Origin: Catonia carolina
Taxonomy: Eukaryota > Arthropoda > Insecta > Hemiptera > Achilidae
Assembly (NCBI GenBank): GCA_035578175.1
Contig: JAQMRL010000010.1
Coordinates: forward strand, 34,790,784-34,854,783
Direction: 5' to 3'
DNA length: 64,000 nucleotides
The translations under genes and the position numbers were made by a program. Shown in pieces: positions 55,680-64,000 of this stretch (position 1 is the stretch's first letter; every line of letters starts with the position of its first letter). A model generated the notes under the pieces. The model searched no databases and was not told the DNA's origin. It saw nothing but the letters and a program-made list of their open reading frames with translations.

Positions 55680-55960
55680 AGGGGAATTAGGCTATGGTTC
55701 CCTTCCACGCCCCGCTAACAGTATGTAAATTTTTTAACCCAACATTTCCTTTGTAGTATTATATAAACAGTTCCGAGGAAGATGGAAGGTTGTTTGCTGA
55801 TGTCGGATCAAGTGACCAGGCGGCGGGTTTTTGGTTGGTAAGGCGGTTGCGGCCTCCTTGGGGCTGGATGAGGACGCCTCAATTGAATCCAACACTACTT
55901 CCCCATCGTGAGGGAGTGAACATGAGTTTTTCTCGCCGCCTCGGATAAAAAAAATATAAT
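55680..55960. other. Less AT-rich unassigned segment
   Basis: GGCGGCGGGTTTTTGGTTGG near 55819, GGGGCTGGATGAGGACGCC near 55860 and CATCGTGAGGGAG near 55903 differ in composition from the surroundings. Probably a fragment of a retroelement, not identified. Confidence 0.4.
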
Positions 55961-57377
55961 TTCTGGTGTAATTTTGTAAATTCCCAATTCTTTACTTATT
56001 TCTTGGTGCCATGGGATTTTGCTCTGTTTTTTTTTTAAATATTGAAGATTTGTTCGGTTAACCTGGATTCGTCCGTTCTTTATACATTTTAATATTTTGG
56101 CATAAACATATTTTGTGTAATCATTAAAAAACAAATATAAAATAAAAAATAAATACATTTTACGTCGTCGGTTAGAACTCACCAAATGTGGAACCCTAGA
56201 TATAATAATAGGAGGCCGTATATTATTTTTAATAGGTTTAAAAGGCATTTAGGGGAAGTGAAATACGGTAATATATTTTTAAAAGATAGTTATCAGTAAA
56301 TACATTTAATGTTTGTATCTATCTATCTCATAGTTTCAATATACTGATATTTATATCTGCTATCACCCCATGGAGAGATAAAACGTGCTCTAGAGTGTAT
56401 TGAACAGTTAGGAACATAGTTACGATGTCCCGTAACCCGGTCACTGACTCCCCGTACACATTTATGTCAAAAATTTATAAAATTTATCTTTCTTTAGTCT
56501 TGTCCATTGTAACCTACATTCTATATTTTCCGTTTATTGTTATATAAATACCCTTTGATTAAAATTTTAATATATGTGCCATGTGAATCTGAGTATTTTT
56601 CTATTCCTTCACAGAATATATCAAAATTATTCAGAATATTTTGAACCGACATGAATAAGATAGTCAGCGCTTAGATGGTCATCTATGAAAGACATTCAAT
56701 AATTAACGAGACAAATTTGATGTAGAGAAAAGCCAATTTATTCAATAAAGTTTAAAATTATACTACTTTTCAATTCAGATTTCAGCATCATTAAGACACT
56801 GGTCTCATCGTTCTTTAAGCTTTCTGATTCCCGAAGTGTAGAAACTTTTACCTTGCTATTTAACCCATTTCTGTGTACAGCTTTTTCGCCCGCTCCGTTG
56901 TCGTCCAATTTCTTGTCGCATAAAAAACTTTGTTAAATTAATAATAAATACATGAAAGTTAAAAGAAAACAGAAAATATTTTTTTTTATTTTAAACATAT
57001 CGTAGCGTGACATAACAGCGTACTGAAAAATGACAAAATTTGGAATAAACGCTTTGATATGTTATCTTTAAAATAAAACAATAATATTTTCCGTTTAAAT
57101 TTGGTTGTTTCTTTCCTTATTTTGTACCATTTTGTTCATAATTAATTTTCTTACAAGTTTTTCTTATAACTTTTACGTCTTTATTTGCCATTTAACGAAG
57201 TTAATTTAGTTCATCAAACCTAAAAAAACCTGTTTTAGGCACAATTTTCTGTTTCACGATGAATATCTTAAAAATCAAGAGATATCCAGTTGTGAGACCT
57301 GTTTTATTCGATCTTTCAGGTTAAAAACCATAAGAAACAACTAGATTCGCCTTTTAATTTAATTTAATTTTAATTTT
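55961..57377. other. Unassigned region
   Basis: A 117-codon minus-strand frame (55895-56248) is lysine- and isoleucine-rich with no recognised domain. Its IPWHQEISKELGIYK stretch faintly recalls LINE C-termini (IR.ELGI), so it may be a very decayed LINE piece. Confidence 0.35.
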
Positions 57378-57500
57378 ACGCCGGCCCGTTGGCGTAGTGG
57401 TTAGCGTAACTGGCTTCTAGGCCGGGGTCCCGGGTTCCCGGTCACGTCTGGCATTTTTTCATCACTCATTTTAACGTATCATTATTCTTCACCGTCTGCA
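57378..57500 (+). mobile_element. SINE E copy with clear tRNA-like head
   Basis: GCCGGCCCGTTGGCGTAGTG (A box TGGCGTAGTGG), TTAGCGTAACTGGCTTCTAG, then GGGTTCCCGGTCACG where the B box has lost about four bases, and CTGGCATTTTTTCATCACTC. Confidence 0.75.
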
Positions 57501-57585
57501 TTAGCAGAAATTGCAGAACAGTTAGACGCAAAACTAAAAAAAATTAATTTTCTTTCTCAGAATTTCACTAAGAGTACTGAATTCC

Positions 57586-57725
57586 AAGCGAAATCTTTCG
57601 CTAGCCGTAACTCGCTACCAAAGCGTTTTAGGACATATGTTTATAATGTTTTTTCTTTCTTTTGACCTGTAGAGTGAGTTCAGAAAGCGCCGGTAAAACT
57701 TCGTGAATCACCCTGTATATTATAA
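57586..57725 (+). mobile_element. Mariner-like 3' terminal fragment
   Basis: GCGAAATCTTTCGCTAGCCG and GTAACTCGCTACCAAAGCG match the 3' non-coding block at 59.9, 60.9 and 61.6 kb. It finishes CACCCTGTATA, a common mariner-superfamily terminus. Confidence 0.65.
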
Positions 57726-58589
57726 TGATAAATTTTCATCGAAAAATCTGTTTAAAAAATGAACAATAATGTTCAGTATTTTATTTTTATTTAGATGTAA
57801 AAAGAGAAGAGATTTTAAGAATGAATAAAAAGTAAGTAAAACCATTTTTTGTTAAAAAGTTTCTAAAGAGAATATCTTTTATAAAAAAGGGGCACAATAA
57901 GTATAATTTTTATCATTTTATTTATCGGAGAATTAATGAACCGTGAGTAACAATAAAGGGTTATGGGGTTGACTTCGAATGGTTATTTTGAAGGTGGAAT
58001 GAGGCAAGAGTGTCGTAAACGGGAGGAGATTTCAGCGAAATATAAGTTCTCACAAATTAAGAGCCTATCAGACGATAAGACTGTGATTTTTCTTTTGTTA
58101 ATGGTACTTTTTCAAAAATCACGAGAGAAAGAAAGAAAAACTCTTTTCATACCAAAAGAACAGCCATTTAAAAATACCTTATCCTTTATATTTTTATGTA
58201 GGTATGATACAAAGTACAAGGATTGTATTAAAGTAAAATTCACTGTTATTGTACCAGAATAAAAGAAATAACTATTCATATTTTCCACTTTTTTACGTAT
58301 ATCAGAAATAATGTTCACACAATTATCTTCTTGAATTGCAATTTAATATTATTATACTTTACGTTATAATCATTCTAAATGTTTTTTTTCTTTTGTTTTA
58401 ATCTTTTATTTTTCTATTTGTTTCATAATTCACCATGAATTTTTTTTAATTAATTTTACAACCTACTATTTTAAGATATTTCGTGAATATTTTTTGTTAT
58501 GTTTAACTAGCAACCCCTTACCTACTGCATTTCACGGTAACAAAATTTAAAAAATTTAATTTCTCACACAGTCTTACTCGTTAAAAGCG
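57726..58589. other. Unassigned region
   Basis: Lysine-rich 99-codon frame (57963-58262) without recognised similarity; AT-rich otherwise. Confidence 0.35.
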
Positions 58590-59150
58590 AAACACGATTA
58601 AATGGACATTAATTAATTAATGGAAAAATTATTAAACAAATAATTTTTCCCAATAAAAATTGTAGAGAATTTATTTTGAAAGCAATTACGTAAGCAATGT
58701 AAACTAAATGTAAATAAAAGTTTAATAAAATGGACTCTTATGTAGTACACTACGTAGCAAAACTTTTCTTAATAGACAGCAATTCTTCTCATAAAACGGC
58801 CGTTTTATGAGAAGGGAACGAATAACTCATTAAGAAAAAACAAACAATGTTTTTGAAAGAAAAGTTTTATTTTTAAATAAATTAAACATATCTAAATGAC
58901 AATATAACGATACGACAAAAGTAAAGTTGATGATCGATACCATTGAAGAACTCCGATTATGGATTTTGAACGGATTAGAAATAATCAAGCAGACTCCTGA
59001 AAATTTTGAACGGTTCCGACAATCGATGTTAAGACGCCTGAACGCGTGCTTTGTGAACAACGGAGGTCAATTTGAACATCATCTTCAAAAAATTCAGAAT
59101 CACAGTATTTCACCTGGGGAATTTGTAAAAAAATTTAATTGAATGAAATG
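58590..59150 (+). pseudogene. Mariner-like element remnant with transposase C-terminus
   Basis: The open frame 58927-59142 reads MIDTIEELRLWILNGLEI, then FRQSMLRRLNACFVNNGG and QFEHHL. This is the extreme C-terminus of a Tc1/mariner-superfamily transposase (I...M..R....RL..C....GGHFEHL). The 5' sequence to 58618 is non-coding but matches the inverted copy at 60.96-61.41 kb. Both therefore descend from an internally deleted, non-autonomous form lacking the catalytic domain. Confidence 0.75.
58785..58814. repeat. Perfect 30-bp palindrome
   Basis: CTTCTCATAAAACGG followed directly by its reverse complement CCGTTTTATGAGAAG, with no loop. The inverted sister copy (near 61256) has one arm only. 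Confidence 0.95.
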
Positions 59151-59877
59151 AAAACGCAAAAATTGAAATGAAAATAAATTTATTAATTGAAAATTAAAAA
59201 TTTAAATTAAATAAATTAAAACAGAAAATGAATTAAAAAATTTATCGAATGTTTGTTCTTATTTCATTGATGACACTATGTTATAAAACTAATTATTTTA
59301 AATGAATTATTAATATATATAATTATTTATTGCAATATCAAATTAAATGTTAACATTTATCTAGCTATGAGCTCAAAATTAATTAATTTTTATAGTTACT
59401 ATTTGAATTATCCTCGGAGTCTTCCTCTTGCTTCTTGTCCATCCATTGACCGGGAATCAAATGGGGCGTCGAGTAATTGTTGCAATTGGTTTTATAGTCT
59501 TCAATAAAATTTCTTTAAATCTTTTCTTCACATCTTAAAATAATCAAATTTATTTGGTTTGGTTCCATAATTAATTAGATTCTTGATACTTTAATATTTT
59601 CCTTTACTTATTTTCTTATTATTTCAAATTATTTAATTAAAATTATACTATCTTTTGTTTTCTTGCTTGAATTTGAGATATTAGGTTTCTGGAATTAATT
59701 TTTTTGAATATTTTATTTTCTTCCTATAATTCAATTTGATATATTTAACTACTGTTTAGAATATTTAAATTAGAAATTGTTTAATTTTGATTATTTTTAA
59801 ATTACTTCTTAAATTGACAACAATTGGTTAATTGAATTAGATCATCGATCAACGACGTACTGGAACATAGACTGCTA
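59151..59877. other. Very AT-rich block splitting the mariner remnant
   Basis: Dominated by AAATTAAAT-type words. It lies between the transposase C-terminus and the 3' end that are contiguous in the minus-strand sister copy, so it is probably a later insertion. Confidence 0.5.
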
Positions 59878-60075
59878 CTCTACAAATTGAAATCGGGGCG
59901 AAATGTTTTGCTAGCTGTAACTCGCTAATGAAGCATTAGCGGACATATGAATCTGTTTACTTACGAAAATATGTAACGAACATATGAAAATGTTTATATG
60001 AACCTTTTTTCTTATTTTTAGCTCTACGTTCATGTACAAAATTATTTTACCATAATTTAGATTCACCCTATTTTG
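59878..60075 (+). mobile_element. Mariner-like 3' terminal block
   Basis: AAATCGGGGCGAAATG, CTAGCTGTAACTCGCTAATG, AGCGGACATATGAA and ATTTAGATTCACCCTATTTT. Same block as 60.9 and 61.6 kb. Confidence 0.7.
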
Positions 60076-60787
60076 AGAAAATCAGTGTTTAGTTGAATTT
60101 GATGATGTTAATTTGTGTGTATGGTAGTATTATGCATGTACATTTTAGTGATTATAATTATTGGTCTGAGAAGACATGATTGTATTTCAGTGCACGACAA
60201 GTATTTAGCTCACTGACTTGTAAGCTTAGTAAGTAAATCCACGTGACACCCTTACTGTCACTCATTTTAACGGTGTGTTTGTGTAGATTATATATGTATA
60301 TCCTATCTAACACAGTGAGCAAGTGTATCTAATACGTAACACACATAGAAACAGAGTAGGCTTGTTGTAGTTGGTATATATTGTACATTTATGTCGTACA
60401 TTGTCTACGTATAATTGCCACATCACGCAGTTACATGCTTGATGCATTGCTGAGTCATGTATATTACGCTATTACATACCTTGATGCTCTGTGACCGACA
60501 CTTCACGGACTAATAGTAATATTAATAATAATAACAATAATAATATCAAGATAATATGACAATTTAACTTAATTGCAATACAAACCACATGTTAACGATA
60601 TCTTATGCTTGCAACTGCATTACTTACATATTTTAGAAGTGTACTTACAATATTAAGTTGTTATTACTATAGTGATTGTTCTATGCAAGACTCCATTCAC
60701 CACAAACCGAAACGCTATTCTTTCCTTTTGAATAAGTTTTCAACCCTTGAAACATAAGTAACGTAGCTATCTTATGACACTACGTAA
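60076..60787. other. Mostly unassigned; possible decayed SINE E at 60195-60275
   Basis: TCACTCATTTTAACGGTG near 60259 resembles the tail of SINE E; the head is not readable. A (TAA)n-like stretch lies near 60515-60545. Confidence 0.35.
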
Positions 60788-60835
60788 TTTTTACTTTCTC
60801 TTGACTTATATAAATATAAAGGAAGAAAAAATTAA
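60788..60835 (-). mobile_element. Element A copy 14, 3'-tip fragment
   Basis: TTTTTACTTTCTCTTGACTT followed by an imperfect ATATAAATATAAAGG hairpin, the reversed 3' end of element A. Confidence 0.65.
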
Positions 60836-60854
60836 AAAGAAAGGTTCATATAAA

Positions 60855-61412
60855 CATTTTGATATGTTCACATACGTTACATATGTAAAGAGATTCATAT
60901 GTCCGCTAACGCTTCATTAGCGAGTTACAGCTAGCGAAAAATTTCGCCCCGATTTCAATTCCTCTGGTAAAATACTGTGATACTGAATTTTTGAAGATGA
61001 TGTTCAAAATGACCTCCGTGGTTTACAAAGCACGCGTTCAGGCGTCTTATCATCGATTGTCGGACCTGTTTAAAAATTCCAGGAGTGATCATTTCTATTC
61101 CGTTTAAAACCCTTAACCGGAGTCCTTCAACGGTATCGATCATTATCTTCAGTCTTTAGGTATCATTGTATTGTCATTTAGATATGTTTAATTTATATAA
61201 AAATAAAACTTTTCTTTCAAAAAAAGTATTGTTTTTTTTAATGAGTTATTCGTTCCCTTCTCATAAAACGGCAAAGTATTGCTGTGTAGTGTAGGACATA
61301 AGAGTCCGCTTTATTTAATTTTATTTACATTTAGTTTACATTGCTTACATAATTGCTTTCAGAATTAATTCTCTACAATTTTCAATGGAAAAAAATAATT
61401 TGATTAATGGCC
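60855..61412 (-). pseudogene. Mariner-like element remnant, inverted sister copy
   Basis: The minus-strand frame 60955-61143 reads MIDTVEGLRLRVLNGIEM, then VRQSMIRRLNACFVNHGG and HFEHHL, closer to the family norm than the plus-strand sister. The 3' non-coding block follows directly (GCGAAATTTTTCGCTAGCTG, complement near 60930). Upstream non-coding sequence matches 58618-58925. The transposase core is absent. Confidence 0.75.
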
Positions 61413-61617
61413 ATTTACCAAAGTTATTGGGCATCAAACGTAGAAGACAGTGTTTTTCTAATAAGATTTTTTTCATATTTCATCCTTTTTCTCAAAAACT
61501 GCTAACACTACAGCTTCCAGGCTGCTTTTATTGGGTTTTGTAGGTGATTTTCCATAAAAATCCAGTTTTGTCGCAAAAGGTAGCCCCCAAAAAAATCAGT
61601 ATCACTATATTTCACCA

Positions 61618-61770
61618 GGGTAACTGAAATCAGGGCGAAATTTTTCGCTGGCTGTTAACTCACTAATGAAGCGTTTGCGGATATATGTTTATATGAACTT
61701 TTTTCTTATTTTTAGCTCTACAACCATGTACAAAATATTTTACCATAATTTAGAATCAGCCTGTATATTG
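61618..61770 (+). mobile_element. Mariner-like 3' terminal fragment
   Basis: AATCAGGGCGAAATTTTTCG, then CTCACTAATGAAGCG, GGATATATGTTTATATGAAC and CAGCCTGTATA. A lone 3' end. Confidence 0.7.
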
Positions 61771-62136
61771 TTATAATTACATAAATCATTTTTTATGTAA
61801 GAAGTCCTACATAAAAATATACTTGCTATTTGCTATATTTATTGTAGCAAGTCCTTATTTATTTTATGTTTGTCTGTCCAATGATTTTTCTTTATTTAAA
61901 GTTTCAACCACAACTGAATCATTAAACAATACGTTGGGGTTTCCTACCGCATTAAAATGTGAAATCAGGAAGTAGTAAATCCTCTTTATTGTGTCATGTT
62001 CGGTACTCCTTAGGAGTGACGAAATAGAGTAGAAAACAAATTACGAAATGTTTGTTTTAATGAAATTTTAAATAAAATTTAAATGAATTTTTAACTTTTT
62101 TAATGAAAAGTTAAAAATTTTAACTAAAATATAAAA
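61771..62136. other. Unassigned spacer
   Basis: Nothing recognised. Confidence 0.4.
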
Positions 62137-62265
62137 TTGTTGTGAAACATTCATACGACTTTCTCTTCTTAATGGAAATAATGTAAAATAAAAAACATAA
62201 CGTAATTTTAATCATTAGTGAATGACGCGAAATGAAAAGCACCCTTTGTAAAACTTAAAAATACG
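62137..62265 (+). mobile_element. Element A copy 15, 5'-end fragment
   Basis: TTGTTGTGAAACATTCATAC after an A, CTTTCTCTTCTTAATGG near 62159, and AATCATTAGTGAATGACGCG near 62209. Cut at 62265 by a LINE insertion. Confidence 0.8.
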
Positions 62266-62580
62266 TCTTCTTCTTTTTCTTCTTCTTCTTACTATCAAGG
62301 ATTAGGCATAAGCCTGTTCCGAACTCACAAACCATCCTGTACTTCTACACAAACTCGAGATATTCCAAACTTACTTCTTGACTATTGCCATCTTCTTCAT
62401 GGTCATCCCACCTCCCTTCTTCCAACTGGAACATATTCCGTCACTTTTAAGCGTATGGCTCTCCTCTGGCATCCATTCCAAATGTTGCCTTCATTGATTC
62501 CGGTACTCCTCCACTTCAAGCTTAATACACCCAACTCAGAACTAATTTCCTCGTTATGTCGCTGGCTACATCACTAACCG
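62266..62580 (-). mobile_element. RTE-like LINE 3' end with GAA tail, inserted in element A
   Basis: TTCTTCTTTTTCTTCTTC at 62267-62284 is the reversed GAA tail. ATCAAGGATTAGGCATAAGC and CTGTTCCGAACTCACAAACC are shared with the 49.27 kb fragment. The opposite side of element A was not found, so its other half is lost. Confidence 0.75.
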
Positions 62581-62873
62581 TCGTATCTGAAAATCATGTT
62601 TTTCTAGGAGAGCCGTTTGAGGTTTTTCGTTAAGTTCTCGATTCTACATCTCAGCAATTCTTTACAATAAAACCGTAATCATGGCTTCAAATAATCACAA
62701 AAGACTGTATTTTCTTAATATTTATGTGATAGTAATGTAAGGTATTGAGTTTTATCAATAGGTAATGTATAAATTGTCGATTTACGGTAGTACGTTATTT
62801 ACGGTAACATATTATGTAATAGAAACAAGTGACGTATCTCTACAGACAAAATTCATTTTCCAAATGAATTGAA
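62581..62873. other. Unassigned spacer
   Basis: Nothing recognised. Confidence 0.4.
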
Positions 62874-62910
62874 AAAAAAAACAGTAATCATCATGATTAC
62901 TGTTTTTTTT
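62874..62910. repeat. 37-bp palindrome (18-bp perfect stem, 1-base centre)
   Basis: Eight A, then CAGTAATCAT, a central C, then ATGATTACTG and eight T. Perfectly complementary about 62892. A T tract after a stem resembles a bacterial terminator, but in this setting it is better seen as a transposon or hairpin relic. Confidence 0.95.
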
Positions 62911-63356
62911 ATAAATTCTACATTAATTTAGACAACGCTATACAAATGCGATACATGTAGTAAGCCTATTTTGTGCATGGAAATATAGATATCGTGATAT
63001 CCTGTTGAAAGTTACCTAACTCTATCAAGGAGAAACCTGTAAAAATGCCAATTTTATTATTTAGTTTTATTTAATTATGTAGGCCTACTTATTCGAATAT
63101 GTCACATACAGTTTTGGTTTCATTAGGTAAGCGTAGAAATCACAATTCAAGTTTTACGAAGTAACGTATCTCAACATACGACAGTACGTGATTTTACGAC
63201 ATTATTGCTTGTATCTTTGTTAATAATGAAGTTCATATAGATAAGTCAGTTCATGATGGTGTAGAGTAGACCCAGACACATTCATACGCGACCTAACTCA
63301 AACTACGAATTTTTTGAGGTACGTCACTTTGTGATTCAGACGACGATGTGTTCTAT
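62911..63356. other. Unassigned spacer
   Basis: TAGGCCTA palindrome at 63080-63087; nothing else recognised. Confidence 0.4.
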
Positions 63357-63575
63357 TCAAATCAAATAATATTTTCGAAAACGAAAAGAAAAGAGTCATT
63401 TGTTAGTTCCCAGATGCACGACCGGGTAATATTTATTACTTAAATACATGCGCGATAAAGCCGAATGGGCGGTACCACCCTACCAGATATTTTTGCTTAA
63501 AAAATATATATTTTAAATGTAGGCCTACATAGAATTTATTATTTAAATACATAGTTCAAAAAAGTTTATATTTAT
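63357..63575 (+). repeat. Direct repeat, left copy (about 215 bp)
   Basis: CAAATAATATTTTCGAAAACG, GTTAGTTCCCAGA, TGCGCGATAAAGCCGAA and GATATTTTTGCTTAAAAAAT recur in the same order at 63786-63998. Confidence 0.85.
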
Positions 63576-63642
63576 AACATAAATATATTTGAAGTTCAAT
63601 CAAAAATTTTTAGTTCTGAGATACCAAACAAGCATCGCAAGG

Positions 63643-63672
63643 CCATCTTATTGCCCAGACCTAGCGCCATGC
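63643..63672 (+). pseudogene. Mariner-like catalytic-motif remnant
   Basis: PSYCPDLAPC at 63643-63672 corresponds to the HPPYSPDLAPCDY motif around the third catalytic Asp of mariner-superfamily transposases. Too little is left to assign a clade; it lies between the two direct repeats. Confidence 0.45.
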
Positions 63673-63785
63673 CCTACGTACATTGAAATGCCAGTAGTTT
63701 TATTAACTTTTCTAAACCCAGGTATTAAAATTTAAATTTTATTAGATATTTAGGGCAATCTAAGCAAAGTTATATATGTTGTATT

Positions 63786-63998
63786 AACTTCAAATAATAT
63801 TTTCGAAAACGAATAGAAAACAGTCATTTTTTAGTTCCCAGACAGACGACAGGGAGCAATCTTGTTGTGATCCCCTAACTATGCGCGATAAAGCCGAAAT
63901 TGTGGTACCATCCTATCGGATATTTTTGCTTAAAAAATGTATAAATTTTTAAATGTACGTGGAATTTATTACTTAAATACATGTTTAAAGATTTTTTT
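63786..63998 (+). repeat. Direct repeat, right copy (runs to the window end)
   Basis: Matches 63357-63575 with substitutions and one longer middle difference (GGAGCAATCTTGTTGTG present only here). Confidence 0.85.
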
Positions 63999-64000
63999 AA

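Noticed and set aside
55895..56248. 117-codon minus-strand frame as a gene
   Set aside because: Low-complexity Lys/Ile-rich product; at best a decayed LINE end.
62882..62910. Rho-independent terminator
   Set aside because: It looks like one (stem plus T tract), but nothing else here is bacterial and the A/T tracts are simply symmetric parts of a palindrome.

Overview
Eukaryotic nuclear DNA, most likely from an insect. It is AT-rich, has no bacterial-style operons, and is filled with decayed non-LTR retrotransposons, Tc1/mariner-like, hAT-like and pogo-like DNA transposon remnants, tRNA-derived SINEs and microsatellites. I could not identify any intact host protein-coding gene or RNA gene. 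Every open reading frame whose protein I recognise belongs to a mobile element, and all of these are truncated or broken. The order of insect is not resolved; the large, repeat-rich character would suit a hemipteran or another hemimetabolous insect (inference only).

The dominant component is one family of about 1 kb, called element A here. It occurs about 15 times on both strands: near 33-945, 4168-5031, 6853-7792, 9472-10494, 13364-14170, 18290-19465, 21907-22873, 29478-29567, 30408-31390, 42044-42872, 48452-48599, 49028-49155, 53500-54409, 60788-60835 and 62137-62265. It has no coding capacity. It carries a 12-base motif near its 5' end that recurs inverted at its 3' end, two internal repeats of about 175-180 bp, a CA/GT microsatellite, and a 3' hairpin. 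Its 5' end is TC preceded by A and its 3' end is usually followed by T, a Helitron/Helentron-like signature. Several copies are interrupted by later retroposons.

Second-tier families: retroposon B (about 390 bp, one copy with a 13-bp target duplication at 35.8-36.2 kb); tRNA-derived SINEs D and E; a dispersed repeat F with a 122-bp tandem array at 12.0-12.7 kb; LINE fragments of an RTE-like type with GAA-rich 3' tails and of a Jockey-like type; a mariner-like family concentrated at 57.5-61.8 kb.

Region by region: 0-12 kb, element A with LINE fragments; 12-20 kb, tandem repeat F, a hAT transposase remnant and element A; 20-28 kb, retroposon B, a reverse-transcriptase pseudogene and a transposase fragment between 260-bp direct repeats; 28-38 kb, a solo LTR with target duplication, LINE pieces, a pogo-like MITE and SINEs; 38-46 kb, the least repeat-dense part, holding the only CpG-rich segment (40.38-40.92 kb) downstream of CTCF-like and CRE motifs, and a promoter-like cluster near 43.3 kb; 46-57 kb, SINEs, LINE pieces and a long hairpin at 50.52-51.02 kb; 57-64 kb, mariner-derived fragments, palindromes and a direct repeat. 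There is no gene system here in the operon sense; the biology visible is mobile-element turnover plus a few candidate regulatory or hairpin-RNA loci.
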